NCBI RefSeq assembly: GCF_024168485.1
Contig: NZ_JALJVY010000003.1
Span: 288,342 to 352,341, forward strand
DNA: 64,000 bases
Source of the DNA: Sphingobium sp. OAS761
GTDB lineage: Bacteria; Pseudomonadota; Alphaproteobacteria; Sphingomonadales; Sphingomonadaceae
Reading direction: 5' to 3'
Both the position numbers and the translations under genes were made by a program. The notes beneath the pieces were generated by a model. That model made no database searches. It saw only the letters and a list, made by a program, of their open reading frames with translations, and was not told the origin of the DNA. Below are positions 56,489 through 64,000 of this stretch, in pieces. Position 1 is the first letter of the stretch; every line of letters begins with the position of its first letter.

Positions 56489-57433
56489 CTATGACAGGCG
56501 GTTCAACACGGCCACATCGCCGCCCAGCGACCGGCGCAGCAAGGTGAGTTGCGCCACAGCGGACGGCTCGGTCTGCAACTGGTGCGGGGTTAGCCCGATG
56601 AAATGCTTGATTTCCCGGATGAAGTGGGACTGATCGTAAAAGCCCCCCTCGTCGCACAATTGCTGCCAGCTTTCGCCGTCCAGCGCGATCCTCGCCGAAC
56701 AGCGCAGCGCGCGATATTTGCGCGCCAGCAATTTTGGCGGAGCGCCATAATATTTGTTGGTCAGGCGCGCCAGCTGGCGCGGCGACAGGCCGGTCGTTTC
56801 GGCGAGCACCTCGATCCTCGGCGATCCTTCGTCCATCAACCATGCATCGACTGCTGCCAGCAACGTCCAGGTCGCGGAGCGCAACGCCTCCACCAGCCGG
56901 CCGAGTTCCGTCCAGCACAAGTCGGCAATCTCCTCCGCCTGGGACGAGTCGGCCATCCTCAACCGTTCCAGCAGCCGGGTGTAGACGACCCCCCGCACCG
57001 CTGCCAGATCGCACAACCGGTCGGCGAACATGTTCGCGTCGCCGCCATGCAGCGATATCCAGCCCGCCGGCAGTAGCGAGATACCCACGACTCGGGCCGG
57101 CCGGTCCAGTTCGAACCGGGTCGCGCCCATGGTCGGCCCCAGCAGGCACACGTCGGGTGTCGCCATGGACGTTCCGTCCTGGAAGAAATAGGTGCCGCCG
57201 CCTTCCAGCATGAACCGTAGCTGCGGCACATCCGCACGTGTTGCATCAGCGTAATGATCCGCGGAAACGCTGAACAGATAGAGCGATCCGAAATAATTGC
57301 AGAGATGTTCGGGCGGCGCAAAATAGCGCAATCGCACCGGCCCCTGCACGGCGGAAACCGTATAGGAGAGCGGCCCGCTCTCATCCGGCAGGGCAACTGC
57401 GCCCCCGGCTATCCCCAGCTGATGCGACCCCAT
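56489..57433 (-). CDS. AraC family transcriptional regulator
   Basis: About 314 residues from ATG 57433 (MGSHQLGIAGGAVALPDESG) behind GGGGTG. The C-terminal double helix-turn-helix domain (about 220-300; IEVLAETTGLSPRQLARLTN, DEGGFYDQSHFIREIKHFIG) is complete. The N-terminal part is a cupin-like sensor. It lies on the minus strand, 78 bp downstream of the stop... of no gene: the neighbour on the right is a strong terminator. Confidence 0.9.
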   Translation of the reverse strand: MGSHQLGIAGGAVALPDESGPLSYTVSAVQGPVRLRYFAPPEHLCNYFGSLYLFSVSADHYADATRADVPQLRFMLEGGGTYFFQDGTSMATPDVCLLGPTMGATRFELDRPARVVGISLLPAGWISLHGGDANMFADRLCDLAAVRGVVYTRLLERLRMADSSQAEEIADLCWTELGRLVEALRSATWTLLAAVDAWLMDEGSPRIEVLAETTGLSPRQLARLTNKYYGAPPKLLARKYRALRCSARIALDGESWQQLCDEGGFYDQSHFIREIKHFIGLTPHQLQTEPSAVAQLTLLRRSLGGDVAVLNRLS

Positions 57434-57532
57434 GTTTTTCACCCCAGGCGCCTGACTATGCGCTATTTTTATCCGGAAGCAAGCGACATTGCCGGAAAAG
57501 CGGCCGTTATAATGTGACCTATCAGCATCAGT

Positions 57533-57568
57533 AAAAAAATGACCCGGCGGTTTGTAGCCGCCGGGTCA
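57533..57568 (-). terminator. Strong intrinsic terminator on the minus strand
   Basis: TGACCCGGCGG (57540-57550) and CCGCCGGGTCA (57558-57568) are a perfect 11-bp stem with a 7-nt loop. On the minus strand seven T follow (57533-57539). It lies upstream of the AraC gene and downstream of the 22-residue frame at 57622-57690, so it most likely ends that small transcript. Confidence 0.85.
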
Positions 57569-57621
57569 GTAAAAGGTCTCATCGGCCATGGGCCTAAGAG
57601 CCTTCGGGTCGCAAGGGGGCT

Positions 57622-57690
57622 TTACGCCTGAATCAGGGCAACTTTATTGGACAGATCGGACATTTCGCTGTTGCAAACGGTCGCATTCAT
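57622..57690 (-). CDS. Candidate 22-residue peptide gene ahead of a strong terminator
   Basis: ATG 57690 has AGGAAACG just upstream and the frame MNATVCNSEMSDLSNKVALI ends two residues later (QA). About 55 nt after its stop comes the 11-bp terminator with T7. A ribosome site, short frame and terminator together suggest a real small transcript divergent from pyrD. Whether the peptide or the RNA matters is unclear; no known family. Much of the 351-bp gap (57434-57784) is accounted for by this unit. Confidence 0.35.
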   Translation of the reverse strand: MNATVCNSEMSDLSNKVALIQA

Positions 57691-57784
57691 GACGTTTCCT
57701 GTCATGAAATGTCATATGCGCCGATGTTGCCCAACTATCACAGCGACTCGACTGGCTTCGGCGCGGCTGGCATAGGCATCCGCC

Positions 57785-58837
57785 ATGTCCTATCGCCTCA
57801 TCCGTCCCCTGCTTTTCACCCTCGATGCCGAGCGTGCGCACAATTTGTCGATCGCGGCCCTGCGCATGATGCCGGTGCGCCGGCCGGTCGCGCGCGACCC
57901 GATGCTGGCGGTGACCGTCGCGGACATAAACTTTCCCAATCCGGTCGGCCTGGCCGCAGGCTATGACAAGGAAGGGCGGGTCGCGCACAAAATGCACGCC
58001 TTCGGCTTCGGCTTTGCCGAACTGGGAACGCTGACCCCGCTGGCCCAGCCGGGCAATCCGCAGCCCCGCCTGTTCCGGCTTGCGGAGGATCGAGCCGTCA
58101 TCAACCGGTTCGGCTTCAACAATGGCGGGCAGGGTGCGGCGGCCGACCGCATCGCGCGATACCGTCAGGCCGTCGGCCAACGGCCGGTGATCGGCATCAA
58201 TATCGGCGCCAACAAGGATGCGACCGCAGCGGGCCGGAGCATTGCCGACTATGTGACCGGCGTCACCTGCATGGCGCCGCTGGCGGATTATCTGACCGTG
58301 AACATTTCCTCCCCCAACACACCGGGCCTGCGCGCCTTGCAGGGCCGTGCGGCACTGGACGACTTGCTGGGCGCGGTGATGGCGGCGCGGCAGCCGGGTG
58401 GCCCGCCGCTGTTCCTCAAGGTGGCCCCGGATCTGGAACCGGCCGACATGGACGACATCGCCGCCGCCTGCATCGACCACCGCATCGATGCGCTGATCGT
58501 GTCGAACACCACCGTCACGCGACCTGCCTTGCGATCGCCCCATGCGGGCGAGGGCGGCGGCCTGTCGGGCGCGCCCCTGCACGACCTGTCGCTCGCCCGG
58601 CTGCGCGACTTTCGCCACCTGCTGGGAAATCGCCTGCCCCTGATCGGCGTGGGCGGCATTGCCAGCGCGGAACAGGCCTATGCGCGCATCCGCGCCGGCG
58701 CCTCACTGGTCCAGCTTTACAGTGCCCTGGTCTATGAAGGTCCCTGGCTCGCGCGGCGGATCAACAAGGGGCTCAAGGCCCTGATGGCGCGTGACGGCGT
58801 TCGCAATGTGGCTGATCTGGTGGGGGCGGACGACTGA
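57785..58837 (+). CDS. pyrD: Dihydroorotate dehydrogenase (quinone), class 2
   Basis: 350 residues. It oxidises dihydroorotate to orotate in pyrimidine synthesis, feeding electrons to the quinone pool. The catalytic serine lies in VNISSPNTPGLRALQGR; INRFGFNNGGQGAAADRIAR, GINIGANKD and GVGGIASAEQAYARIRAGAS are FMN/orotate blocks. The N-terminus YRLIRPLLFTLDAERAHNL is the class 2 membrane-association extension. ATG 57785. Confidence 0.97.
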   Translation: MSYRLIRPLLFTLDAERAHNLSIAALRMMPVRRPVARDPMLAVTVADINFPNPVGLAAGYDKEGRVAHKMHAFGFGFAELGTLTPLAQPGNPQPRLFRLAEDRAVINRFGFNNGGQGAAADRIARYRQAVGQRPVIGINIGANKDATAAGRSIADYVTGVTCMAPLADYLTVNISSPNTPGLRALQGRAALDDLLGAVMAARQPGGPPLFLKVAPDLEPADMDDIAAACIDHRIDALIVSNTTVTRPALRSPHAGEGGGLSGAPLHDLSLARLRDFRHLLGNRLPLIGVGGIASAEQAYARIRAGASLVQLYSALVYEGPWLARRINKGLKALMARDGVRNVADLVGADD

Positions 58838-58844
58838 CCGTCGC

Positions 58845-59243
58845 CTATAATAGCCCCAGCCGTGTCAGGTCACCCAGCATGCGGGGCGGCATCACGTCCG
58901 CCGCGTCGTCATCGCCATCAGCAAGGTCGGGCGGTGCGTTCGCCTGTTCCAGATAGCGCCAGCCCTGATGCGCGCGCTTCGGCATCGATCGCACGGGAAT
59001 GAGGCGCGGCGCCAGCCTGACCCAATAGCGTCCCTGCCCTGTTTCCTCGAAACCCAGAATCGGGCTGCGGCCGACGATACGGTGCTGATGGATCCAGTAA
59101 AGCGATCCCCCGTCCATTTGCGCGATCCGTTTGGGCAGATAACGGGTCGTAATCCGGGCTTCCGGCCCCTGGCTTTCAAGCCAGGCGCGCAGGGCGGCGG
59201 GGCTTTCGCTGCCGAAGGCGATCTTGGTGATGTGGAGCGGCAT
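58845..59243 (-). CDS. DUF1489 family protein
   Basis: 132 residues. The text ITKIAFGSESPAALRAWL, TRYLPKRIAQMDGGSLYWIH, HRIVGRSPILGFEETGQGRY and RLIPVRSMPKRAHQGWRYLE matches the DUF1489 (COG5458) family, common in alphaproteobacteria. The function is unknown; RNA-related or nuclease-regulating roles are speculation. It lies 22 bp after mgtE on the same strand. Confidence 0.88.
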   Translation of the reverse strand: MPLHITKIAFGSESPAALRAWLESQGPEARITTRYLPKRIAQMDGGSLYWIHQHRIVGRSPILGFEETGQGRYWVRLAPRLIPVRSMPKRAHQGWRYLEQANAPPDLADGDDDAADVMPPRMLGDLTRLGLL

Positions 59244-59265
59244 GAGAGGAAGATGGGGACTGGCG

Positions 59266-60702
59266 TCAGCCCGTCAATCCCGCTGCCGTCGCCAGCCCCA
59301 GAAAGGCCAGGAAACCCATCGAATCGGTGATCATGGTGACGAAAATCGACGAGGCGATGGCAGGGTCCAGATTCAGCCGGTCGAACGCCAGCGGCACAGC
59401 CGCGCCCGCCAGACCCGCCGTCACGATGTTGGTCATCATCGCCGCGGCGATGACGCCGCCCAGGGCCATGTTCTGGAACACCAGCATCACCCCCAGCCCC
59501 AGCACCAGCGCGACGGTCGCACCGTTCAGCAGCGCGACCCGGATTTCGCGCAATATGGTGCGTCGGGCGTTCGACCCCGTAATCTGGTTGGTGGCGAGCG
59601 CCCGCACCGTGACCGCCATGGTCTGGCTGCCCGCATTGCCGCCCACGCCCGCGACGATCGGCATCAGGGTGGCGAGCGCCACCATCCTCTGGATCGTGCC
59701 TTCGAACGCGCCGATGATCGTCGAAGCGACCAATGCCGTGACCAGATTGGTCAGCAGCCAGCGAACACGCCCGCGATAGCTTTCCATCACCGGTTCGTTG
59801 ATGTCGCCTTCGCCCGCACCCGACAGGCGGAGGATGTCCTCGCCCGCTTCCTGCGAAATGATATGGACCACGTCGTCGACCGTGATCATGCCGACCAGGC
59901 GGCCGGGCGCGTCGACGACCGCGGCGGATATCAGCGCGTATTTCTGGAAGCGCAGCGCCACTTCCTCCTGGTCCATATCGACCGGGATCAGCGTCTGTTC
60001 GCGTTTCATCAGGTCGGCCATGGCGATGCCGCGCGGGCAGGTGAGGATCCAGCTGAGCTGGCAGGTGCCGATCGGCCTGTGGCCTTCGTCGACGACGAAG
60101 ATTTCCCAGAAATCGCGGGTCAGGTCGCCGGTGTCGCGCAGATAATCGATCACCTGGCCGACGGTCATATGCTCGGGCACGGCGACCAGGTCGCGCTGCA
60201 TCAGGCGACCGGCGGATTCCTCCGGGTAGGCTAGGGCGCTTTCGATCGCGGCGCGATCTTCCGGCTCCATCGCCTCAAGAACGGCCTGCTGATCGGCCTC
60301 CTCCATATCCTCGATGATGGCGACCGCGTCGTCGGTATCGAGTTCGGAGGCGAATTCCGCGACCTGCTCCGGCGCGAGTGCGCCGATAAGGTCGTCGCGG
60401 ACATAATCGTTGAGTTCGGACAGCACTTCCGCACCGACCAGATCGCCCAGCGCAGCCGCCAGACCGGCCCTTCGCTCGGACGGCGCGAGTTCCAGCAGGT
60501 CCGCAATGTCGGCGGGGTGCAGCGGCGAAACCAGCTCGCGCGCCTTGTCGTCGTCACCATCCTCCACCGCGTCGAGCACGGCGGAGAGAAATTCCGGTTT
60601 CAGCCGATCATCCTCATCGTGGCTGGCTTCAGCCTCGATCAACGCTTCGTCAATTTCGTCCCCATGGACCAGGGGTTCGGCCATATCGCCGCGCTCGCTC
60701 AT
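59266..60702 (-). CDS. mgtE: Magnesium transporter MgtE
   Basis: 478 residues from ATG 60702 (MSERGDMAEPLV). The order is an N-terminal acidic helical domain (LVSPLHPADIADLLELAPSE), two CBS domains (about 155-280, with DEGHRPIGTCQLSWILTCPR) and five C-terminal helices with PIVAGVGGNAGSQTMAVTVR. It is a Mg2+ channel gated by intracellular Mg2+. Upstream GGGGGC is a modest ribosome site; the frame is open to 60768. Confidence 0.95.
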   Translation of the reverse strand: MSERGDMAEPLVHGDEIDEALIEAEASHDEDDRLKPEFLSAVLDAVEDGDDDKARELVSPLHPADIADLLELAPSERRAGLAAALGDLVGAEVLSELNDYVRDDLIGALAPEQVAEFASELDTDDAVAIIEDMEEADQQAVLEAMEPEDRAAIESALAYPEESAGRLMQRDLVAVPEHMTVGQVIDYLRDTGDLTRDFWEIFVVDEGHRPIGTCQLSWILTCPRGIAMADLMKREQTLIPVDMDQEEVALRFQKYALISAAVVDAPGRLVGMITVDDVVHIISQEAGEDILRLSGAGEGDINEPVMESYRGRVRWLLTNLVTALVASTIIGAFEGTIQRMVALATLMPIVAGVGGNAGSQTMAVTVRALATNQITGSNARRTILREIRVALLNGATVALVLGLGVMLVFQNMALGGVIAAAMMTNIVTAGLAGAAVPLAFDRLNLDPAIASSIFVTMITDSMGFLAFLGLATAAGLTG

Positions 60703-60871
60703 GGCGCCCCCTACTGTCCGGTTCCTGTAACATGCGGACGCTTTCGCCGATGCACAATATAATTGCAATGGGGCGGAACGAGCCGAGCGTCCTTCTCCAC
60801 AAGTTTCTTTTATCGCCAGCCCAAGCGCCTATATGGACCTCATTCCCACCCGGCAAAGAGAGGATCATTCA

Positions 60872-61324
60872 TTGGCCGACGATACGCTCACCCTTACCCT
60901 CGACAGTGGCGGCGATGTCGTCATAAAGCTGCGCCCCGATCTGGCACCGGGCCATGTCGAACGCATCACCACGCTGGCCAAGGACGGATTTTACGACGGC
61001 GTGGTCTTCCATCGCGTCATCCCCGGCTTCATGGCGCAGGGCGGCGACCCGACCGGCACCGGCATGGGCGGGTCGAAGCTGCCCGACATCAAGGCCGAAT
61101 TCAGCCGCGAACCCCATGTGCGCGGCGTCTGCTCGATGGCGCGCGCGGCAAACCCCAACAGCGCCAACAGCCAGTTCTTTATCTGCTTTGACGACGCCAC
61201 CTTCCTCGACGGTCAATATACCGTCTGGGGCGAAGTAACGTCGGGCATGGAGCATGTCGACGCGTTGCCCAAGGGCGAGCCGCCGCGCACCCCGGGCAAG
61301 ATCGTCAAGGCGACGGTTTCCTGA
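60872..61324 (+). CDS. Peptidylprolyl isomerase, cyclophilin type
   Basis: 150 residues, cytoplasmic. It speeds cis-trans isomerisation of prolyl bonds. Conserved FHRVIPGFMAQGGDPTGTGM and NSANSQFFICFDDATFLDGQ define the cyclophilin active site. I start it at TTG 60872 (LADDTLTLTLDSGG), as GAGAGGA sits 7 nt upstream; the ATG at 60833 lacks a ribosome site and its extension has an unlike composition. Its 3' end overlaps the convergent lipoprotein gene by 20 bp. Confidence 0.94.
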   Translation: MADDTLTLTLDSGGDVVIKLRPDLAPGHVERITTLAKDGFYDGVVFHRVIPGFMAQGGDPTGTGMGGSKLPDIKAEFSREPHVRGVCSMARAANPNSANSQFFICFDDATFLDGQYTVWGEVTSGMEHVDALPKGEPPRTPGKIVKATVS

Positions 61325-62000
61325 TCATAGCATCGGTGGCGGAGATGGTCCTGACTGTTTCCGCCCCGTTGTCGGCTTCCGGCACGTCTGCCGGCGGCTG
61401 ATAGGCGCCGATCGATTCAATATGCCAGCGGCGCTGCTCCTCGGTCGATCCGGGTACGTCGTTGACACGGCGTAACGTCACCTGCCGCAGCGTGTGCCAT
61501 GGCTTCCCGTTGGCCGCGATCCGGCCATAGACCTGCACCGGAACTGTAACGTAGAGCGATCCTGCCGCGCCTTCGGGGTCCGACGGCGCGCCAATATTGG
61601 CGTGAATCTCGCTGAAACCCCGGAAGCGCGCGGCGAAATGCGCATCATCCTGCGCGCCGATCGCGGTTTTGGGGTTCCACAGATCCTGCGCATCCTCGAA
61701 CCTTTTTTCCTCCAGCAACCCGTAATAGCCCTGCACCACCTGGGCCGCGCCCTGCGCACTGTCCGGATCGATGGTGCCTTCAGACACAAGTTCCGCATCG
61801 ACCGGCAAACCGCCGGGTTCCCCCGGGGCAGGCGGATTGAGCGGTTCCATGAGCGCCATCGCTTCGGTCCGCACATTATGCGCTACCTGCGTGGCGTTCG
61901 CTCCGTTGGCCAGATTGTCGATCGCGCTCTCCTCCCGCCCGTCGCAGGCAGCGACGAGAAGGAAGCAGAACAGGGCGGCAGCTTTCGTCGATACCCGCAT
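61305..62000 (-). CDS. Hypothetical lipoprotein
   Basis: 231 residues. A signal peptide (MRVSTKAAALFCFLLVAAC) ends in a lipobox cysteine, C19. The mature part is Asp/Glu- and Ala-rich, with ESAIDNLANGANATQVAHNV and VVQGYYGLLEEKRFEDAQDL suggesting a helical region, then a beta-rich C-terminal part. I recognise no family. It overlaps the next gene (minus strand, to its right) by 1 nt, so the two form a small envelope operon. Confidence 0.75.
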   Translation of the reverse strand: MRVSTKAAALFCFLLVAACDGREESAIDNLANGANATQVAHNVRTEAMALMEPLNPPAPGEPGGLPVDAELVSEGTIDPDSAQGAAQVVQGYYGLLEEKRFEDAQDLWNPKTAIGAQDDAHFAARFRGFSEIHANIGAPSDPEGAAGSLYVTVPVQVYGRIAANGKPWHTLRQVTLRRVNDVPGSTEEQRRWHIESIGAYQPPADVPEADNGAETVRTISATDAMIRKPSP

Positions 62001-62605
62001 CAGTCGGGACGGACCCGCGAAGACGGGCCACGACCGCGTCCGGAAGGCATCGACCGTTCGCTATTCATGCGGGGCGAGGGGCGATTGCCCCAGTCGCGCT
62101 GAGCGCGGGGCTGCGATGGTCGGGCCTGGGGTTGCGCCGGCGCCATGTTGCGCGCGCCGTCGCCGCCACGGCGGTTGCCACGCCAATCATTTCGGCCGCG
62201 ACCATCGCCATCGGGACGCGGGCGGGTCCAGTTGCCGCCATTCTGCCGTCCGTCATCCCCCCGCCAATCGGGGCGGCGGTTGCCCCACCGGCCATCGCCA
62301 TCGTGCCGGCCCCTGCGCCCTTCCCAATGGCGGCGCTGTCCATCGGTCCAGCGATGGCGACGTCCGCCGCGATCGTAGACATAATATCCGTTGCCGGGAT
62401 AATAGAAGCCGTCATACCAGCCATAATAGCCGCCGGGGTAATAGCCCGAACCCCAATAGGGGTCGCCGTAGCCGTTACCATAGCCGCCATAATAGCCCGT
62501 ACCGACGCTTACGCCGCCATAGCCATCGTCATAAGCGCAGCCACCCAGGGCAAGTGCGCCTGCCAGTCCCATCGCGGCGAGCAATTTTCGCGGGAGTGCG
62601 TTCAT
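62000..62605 (-). CDS. Glycine/tyrosine-rich then Arg/Asp-rich lipoprotein
   Basis: 201 residues. The lipobox is LALGGC (Cys 23). Residues 25-75 are a Gly-Tyr repeat (GYYGGYGNGYGDPYWGSGYY), then about 80-150 is a WEGRRGRHDGDGRWG type Arg/Asp/Gly low-complexity region, then a Pro/Gln-rich tail. AGGAGACT lies upstream of ATG 62605. A cell-surface or biofilm matrix role is plausible. No enzyme motif. Confidence 0.75.
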   Translation of the reverse strand: MNALPRKLLAAMGLAGALALGGCAYDDGYGGVSVGTGYYGGYGNGYGDPYWGSGYYPGGYYGWYDGFYYPGNGYYVYDRGGRRHRWTDGQRRHWEGRRGRHDGDGRWGNRRPDWRGDDGRQNGGNWTRPRPDGDGRGRNDWRGNRRGGDGARNMAPAQPQARPSQPRAQRDWGNRPSPRMNSERSMPSGRGRGPSSRVRPD

Positions 62606-62919
62606 CGCCAGTCTCCTGTGTTTTTCGTATGACTGCCTGGATAACGTCCGCAGTTTGAATTGGTTGTGAATGGGCGGCGCCCGATCGATTTTTGTTTATG
62701 CCGTGTTCATAATAGGCCGCTGCTGTTAATCGTGCCGCAAGAAATCGTGCTTTTTCCGTCACATAAACGCCATTTGGAAGCATTTTGCGACAGATGGCCG
62801 AAACCTTCCGCAGCGATCGGGCATTCATCCCCTGCCTCGCCGCCGCTTTTAGCGCCGCGGCGGAAGGCCCGGCGGGTCCAAACCGTCGAACAACCATTCA
62901 GAGATAAAGGGTCGTACCC

Positions 62920-63474
62920 ATGAAGACTTTGCTCATCGCGGCAGGTGCTGCCGCATGCCTGCTGCCTGCCGTCGCCTTCGCCCAGGACGAGGCCGCATCC
63001 ACCCATCGTGTCGAACCCTATGTCGGCGTAATGGGCGGCGTTCACAATTTCGACAGCGAAACCGGCAAGGAAGGCATCCCTCCGATCGGCTACAAGGGCC
63101 GAATGGTCGAAGGCGTCGCGGGCGTGAATTATAATGTCGCAGGACCGCTGGTGGTTGGGGTCGAGGGAACGGCCTCAAAGGGTGTCTCCGGCGATATCGA
63201 TTGGGAATATGGCGTCGCTGGCCGCGCCGGGGTGAAGGCCGGCAAGGACAGCCTGATCTTCGGCAAGGTCGGTTACAAGTGGGTCAATTTCGACGCATTG
63301 GGGCCCGACAGCCCGGATTTCCACGGCACGACCTATGGTGCGGGCGTCGAACTGTCGACCGCGGACATGGGCGGTTCGGCTGATCATAGCAATGTCCGCC
63401 TGCGCGTGCAGGCAGACACGCTCGGCAATTTCCGGTCGATCCGGCCGATGGCGGGCGTCGTGGCCAAATTCTGA
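62920..63474 (+). CDS. Outer-membrane beta-barrel protein
   Basis: 184 residues with a signal peptide (MKTLLIAAGAAACLLPAVAF, cleaved after AQ). The mature part has alternating hydrophobic beta strands (VEPYVGVMGGVHNFDS, YGVAGRAGVKAGKDSLIFG) and ends in the terminal aromatic VVAKF needed for barrel insertion. It resembles the small Omp25/opacity-type porin-like proteins. It is a single gene; 62606-62919 upstream holds its promoter and a GC-rich hairpin (around 62840-62863) but no gene I can support. Confidence 0.85.
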   Translation: MKTLLIAAGAAACLLPAVAFAQDEAASTHRVEPYVGVMGGVHNFDSETGKEGIPPIGYKGRMVEGVAGVNYNVAGPLVVGVEGTASKGVSGDIDWEYGVAGRAGVKAGKDSLIFGKVGYKWVNFDALGPDSPDFHGTTYGAGVELSTADMGGSADHSNVRLRVQADTLGNFRSIRPMAGVVAKF

Positions 63475-63483
63475 TCATCAACC

Positions 63484-63509
63484 GGCGGGGCGTCATGCGA
63501 CGCCCCGCC
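63484..63509 (+). terminator. Stem-loop after the outer-membrane protein gene
   Basis: GGCGGGGCGTC (63484-63494) and its exact complement GACGCCCCGCC (63499-63509) form an 11-bp stem with a tetraloop, 10 nt after the stop codon. The T-run is poor, but the stem alone is strong. Confidence 0.7.
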
Positions 63510-63532
63510 TCCTTGAAGGATCAAATATTTCC

Positions 63533-63606
63533 AGTGGTCCGAAGAGGTTTTGACATTCGAGCGATACTTGGCCTCGAACGGTATAGAATGTCAGAATCGG
63601 ACCACT
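63533..63606. repeat. Dispersed palindromic repeat, copy 2 (best preserved)
   Basis: Outer arms AGTGGTCCGA (63533-63542) and TCGGACCACT (63597-63606) are a perfect 10-bp inverted repeat. Inside are a second pair, TGACATTC/GAATGTCA, and the core ACTTGGCCTCGAACGGTAT shared with the copy at 41224. The layout fits a MITE or REP-like element. The rest of the DNA from 63607 to the window end holds only the short frame listed separately. Confidence 0.7.
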
Positions 63607-63742
63607 AGAGACCACACCGGCGCCGCGGAAAAAGTCGGAAAAGAAATGGCGGCATCGCAGACCAGTCTCTGCCGTCGGGGGTGGCGCTGAATGCCGGGAT
63701 GCGTCCGGATCCGGACAAATGCACACATGCGGCGCCCGATCA

Positions 63743-63910
63743 TCAGGTGGCTTGATCGACCCTGCTGGTCATGAACGGTGCGATGCCGAGGCTGACGCCA
63801 CATTCCCACAACAGCCATGCGGCACCCAGCCTGACGACAGCCTCGATCGCACCATGTATTGAAGGTGCCTCACGCAGGACATGTCCGACAAGACCGGGGT
63901 CATCGGTCAT
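63743..63910 (-). pseudogene. Possible remnant of an AraC-type regulator N-terminus
   Basis: A 55-residue frame from ATG 63910 (MTDDPGLVGHVLREAPSIHG, then AIEAVVRLGAAWL) is similar in feel to the N-terminal ligand domain of AraC-family regulators but stops well before any DNA-binding domain. No good ribosome site is seen. It may be a decayed gene next to the palindromic repeat, or a chance frame. Confidence 0.25.
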
Positions 63911-64000
63911 TTTTGTCTGTTTGGGTTTGGTTGTGGGGGCGTTGGGGACGCGAGGGAGCCCTGGCGACCATGGGGTTCGTCAGGGCATTGATGATGGGGT

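Noticed and set aside
57644..58618. 324-residue frame antisense to pyrD
   Set aside because: Arg/Gly/His-rich shadow of pyrD with no domain or ribosome site.
62660..62923. 87-residue frame before the outer-membrane protein gene
   Set aside because: It has no ribosome site and unlike codon use, and it spans the likely promoter region of the outer-membrane protein gene; only its end overlap with the next ATG speaks for it.

Overview
The window reads as chromosomal DNA of a high-GC alphaproteobacterium. The closest fit is the family Sphingomonadaceae (Sphingobium/Sphingomonas type). This rests on gene content and order: a complete SUF operon led by an Rrf2 regulator, a DUF1489 gene beside MgtE, a Cdc48-type AAA ATPase, NodT-type efflux, many TonB and glycine-rich envelope proteins, and compact operons with 1-8 nt overlaps. 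I ran no database search. I saw no rRNA, tRNA, CRISPR array, prophage or intact insertion sequence.

Layout. 1-1055: start of an amine-dehydrogenase-like gene (cut by the window edge) and a TetR regulator. 1188-11725: a corrinoid regulon. A minus-strand operon (btuB, DUF1636, cobT, phosphatase, cobS, cobC, cbiB, cobQ, cobP) and a plus-strand pair (btuM-like S-component, cobO) diverge from two back-to-back cobalamin riboswitches. The genes import corrinoids, adenosylate them and build the nucleotide loop; no corrin-ring synthesis genes are present. 11889-19209: TetR regulator, a palindromic operator over a promoter, a small unknown gene and a tripartite RND pump. 19296-21336: thiC with a TPP riboswitch. 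21377-30577: a small membrane protein, a secreted prolyl oligopeptidase and a three-gene cluster (transglutaminase-DUF2126, ATP-grasp/alpha-E fusion, transglutaminase) that looks like a peptide-ligating system of unknown product. 30570-33388: cytochrome P450 with a membrane hydrolase-like partner. 33385-49238: mostly housekeeping and metabolism (kdsA, proA, a methyltransferase, a Cdc48 AAA ATPase, LysR, a diguanylate cyclase, GST, acsA, cytochrome b561, a UbiH-type enzyme, ilvE, threonine aldolase, an EamA exporter). 49328-56410: an epimerase-like gene and the suf operon, which carries three extra small genes, one encoding a 57-residue protein with four CxxC motifs. 56489-64000: AraC regulator, pyrD, DUF1489, mgtE, cyclophilin, two lipoproteins, an outer-membrane protein and a palindromic repeat also found at 41224.

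The observations I rate most worth following are the DUF2126/ATP-grasp/alpha-E/transglutaminase cluster, the Cys-rich microprotein inside suf, the duplicated leader downstream of both B12 riboswitches, and two minus-strand terminators that end no annotated gene and therefore suggest small transcripts at 38886-38960 and 57533-57700.
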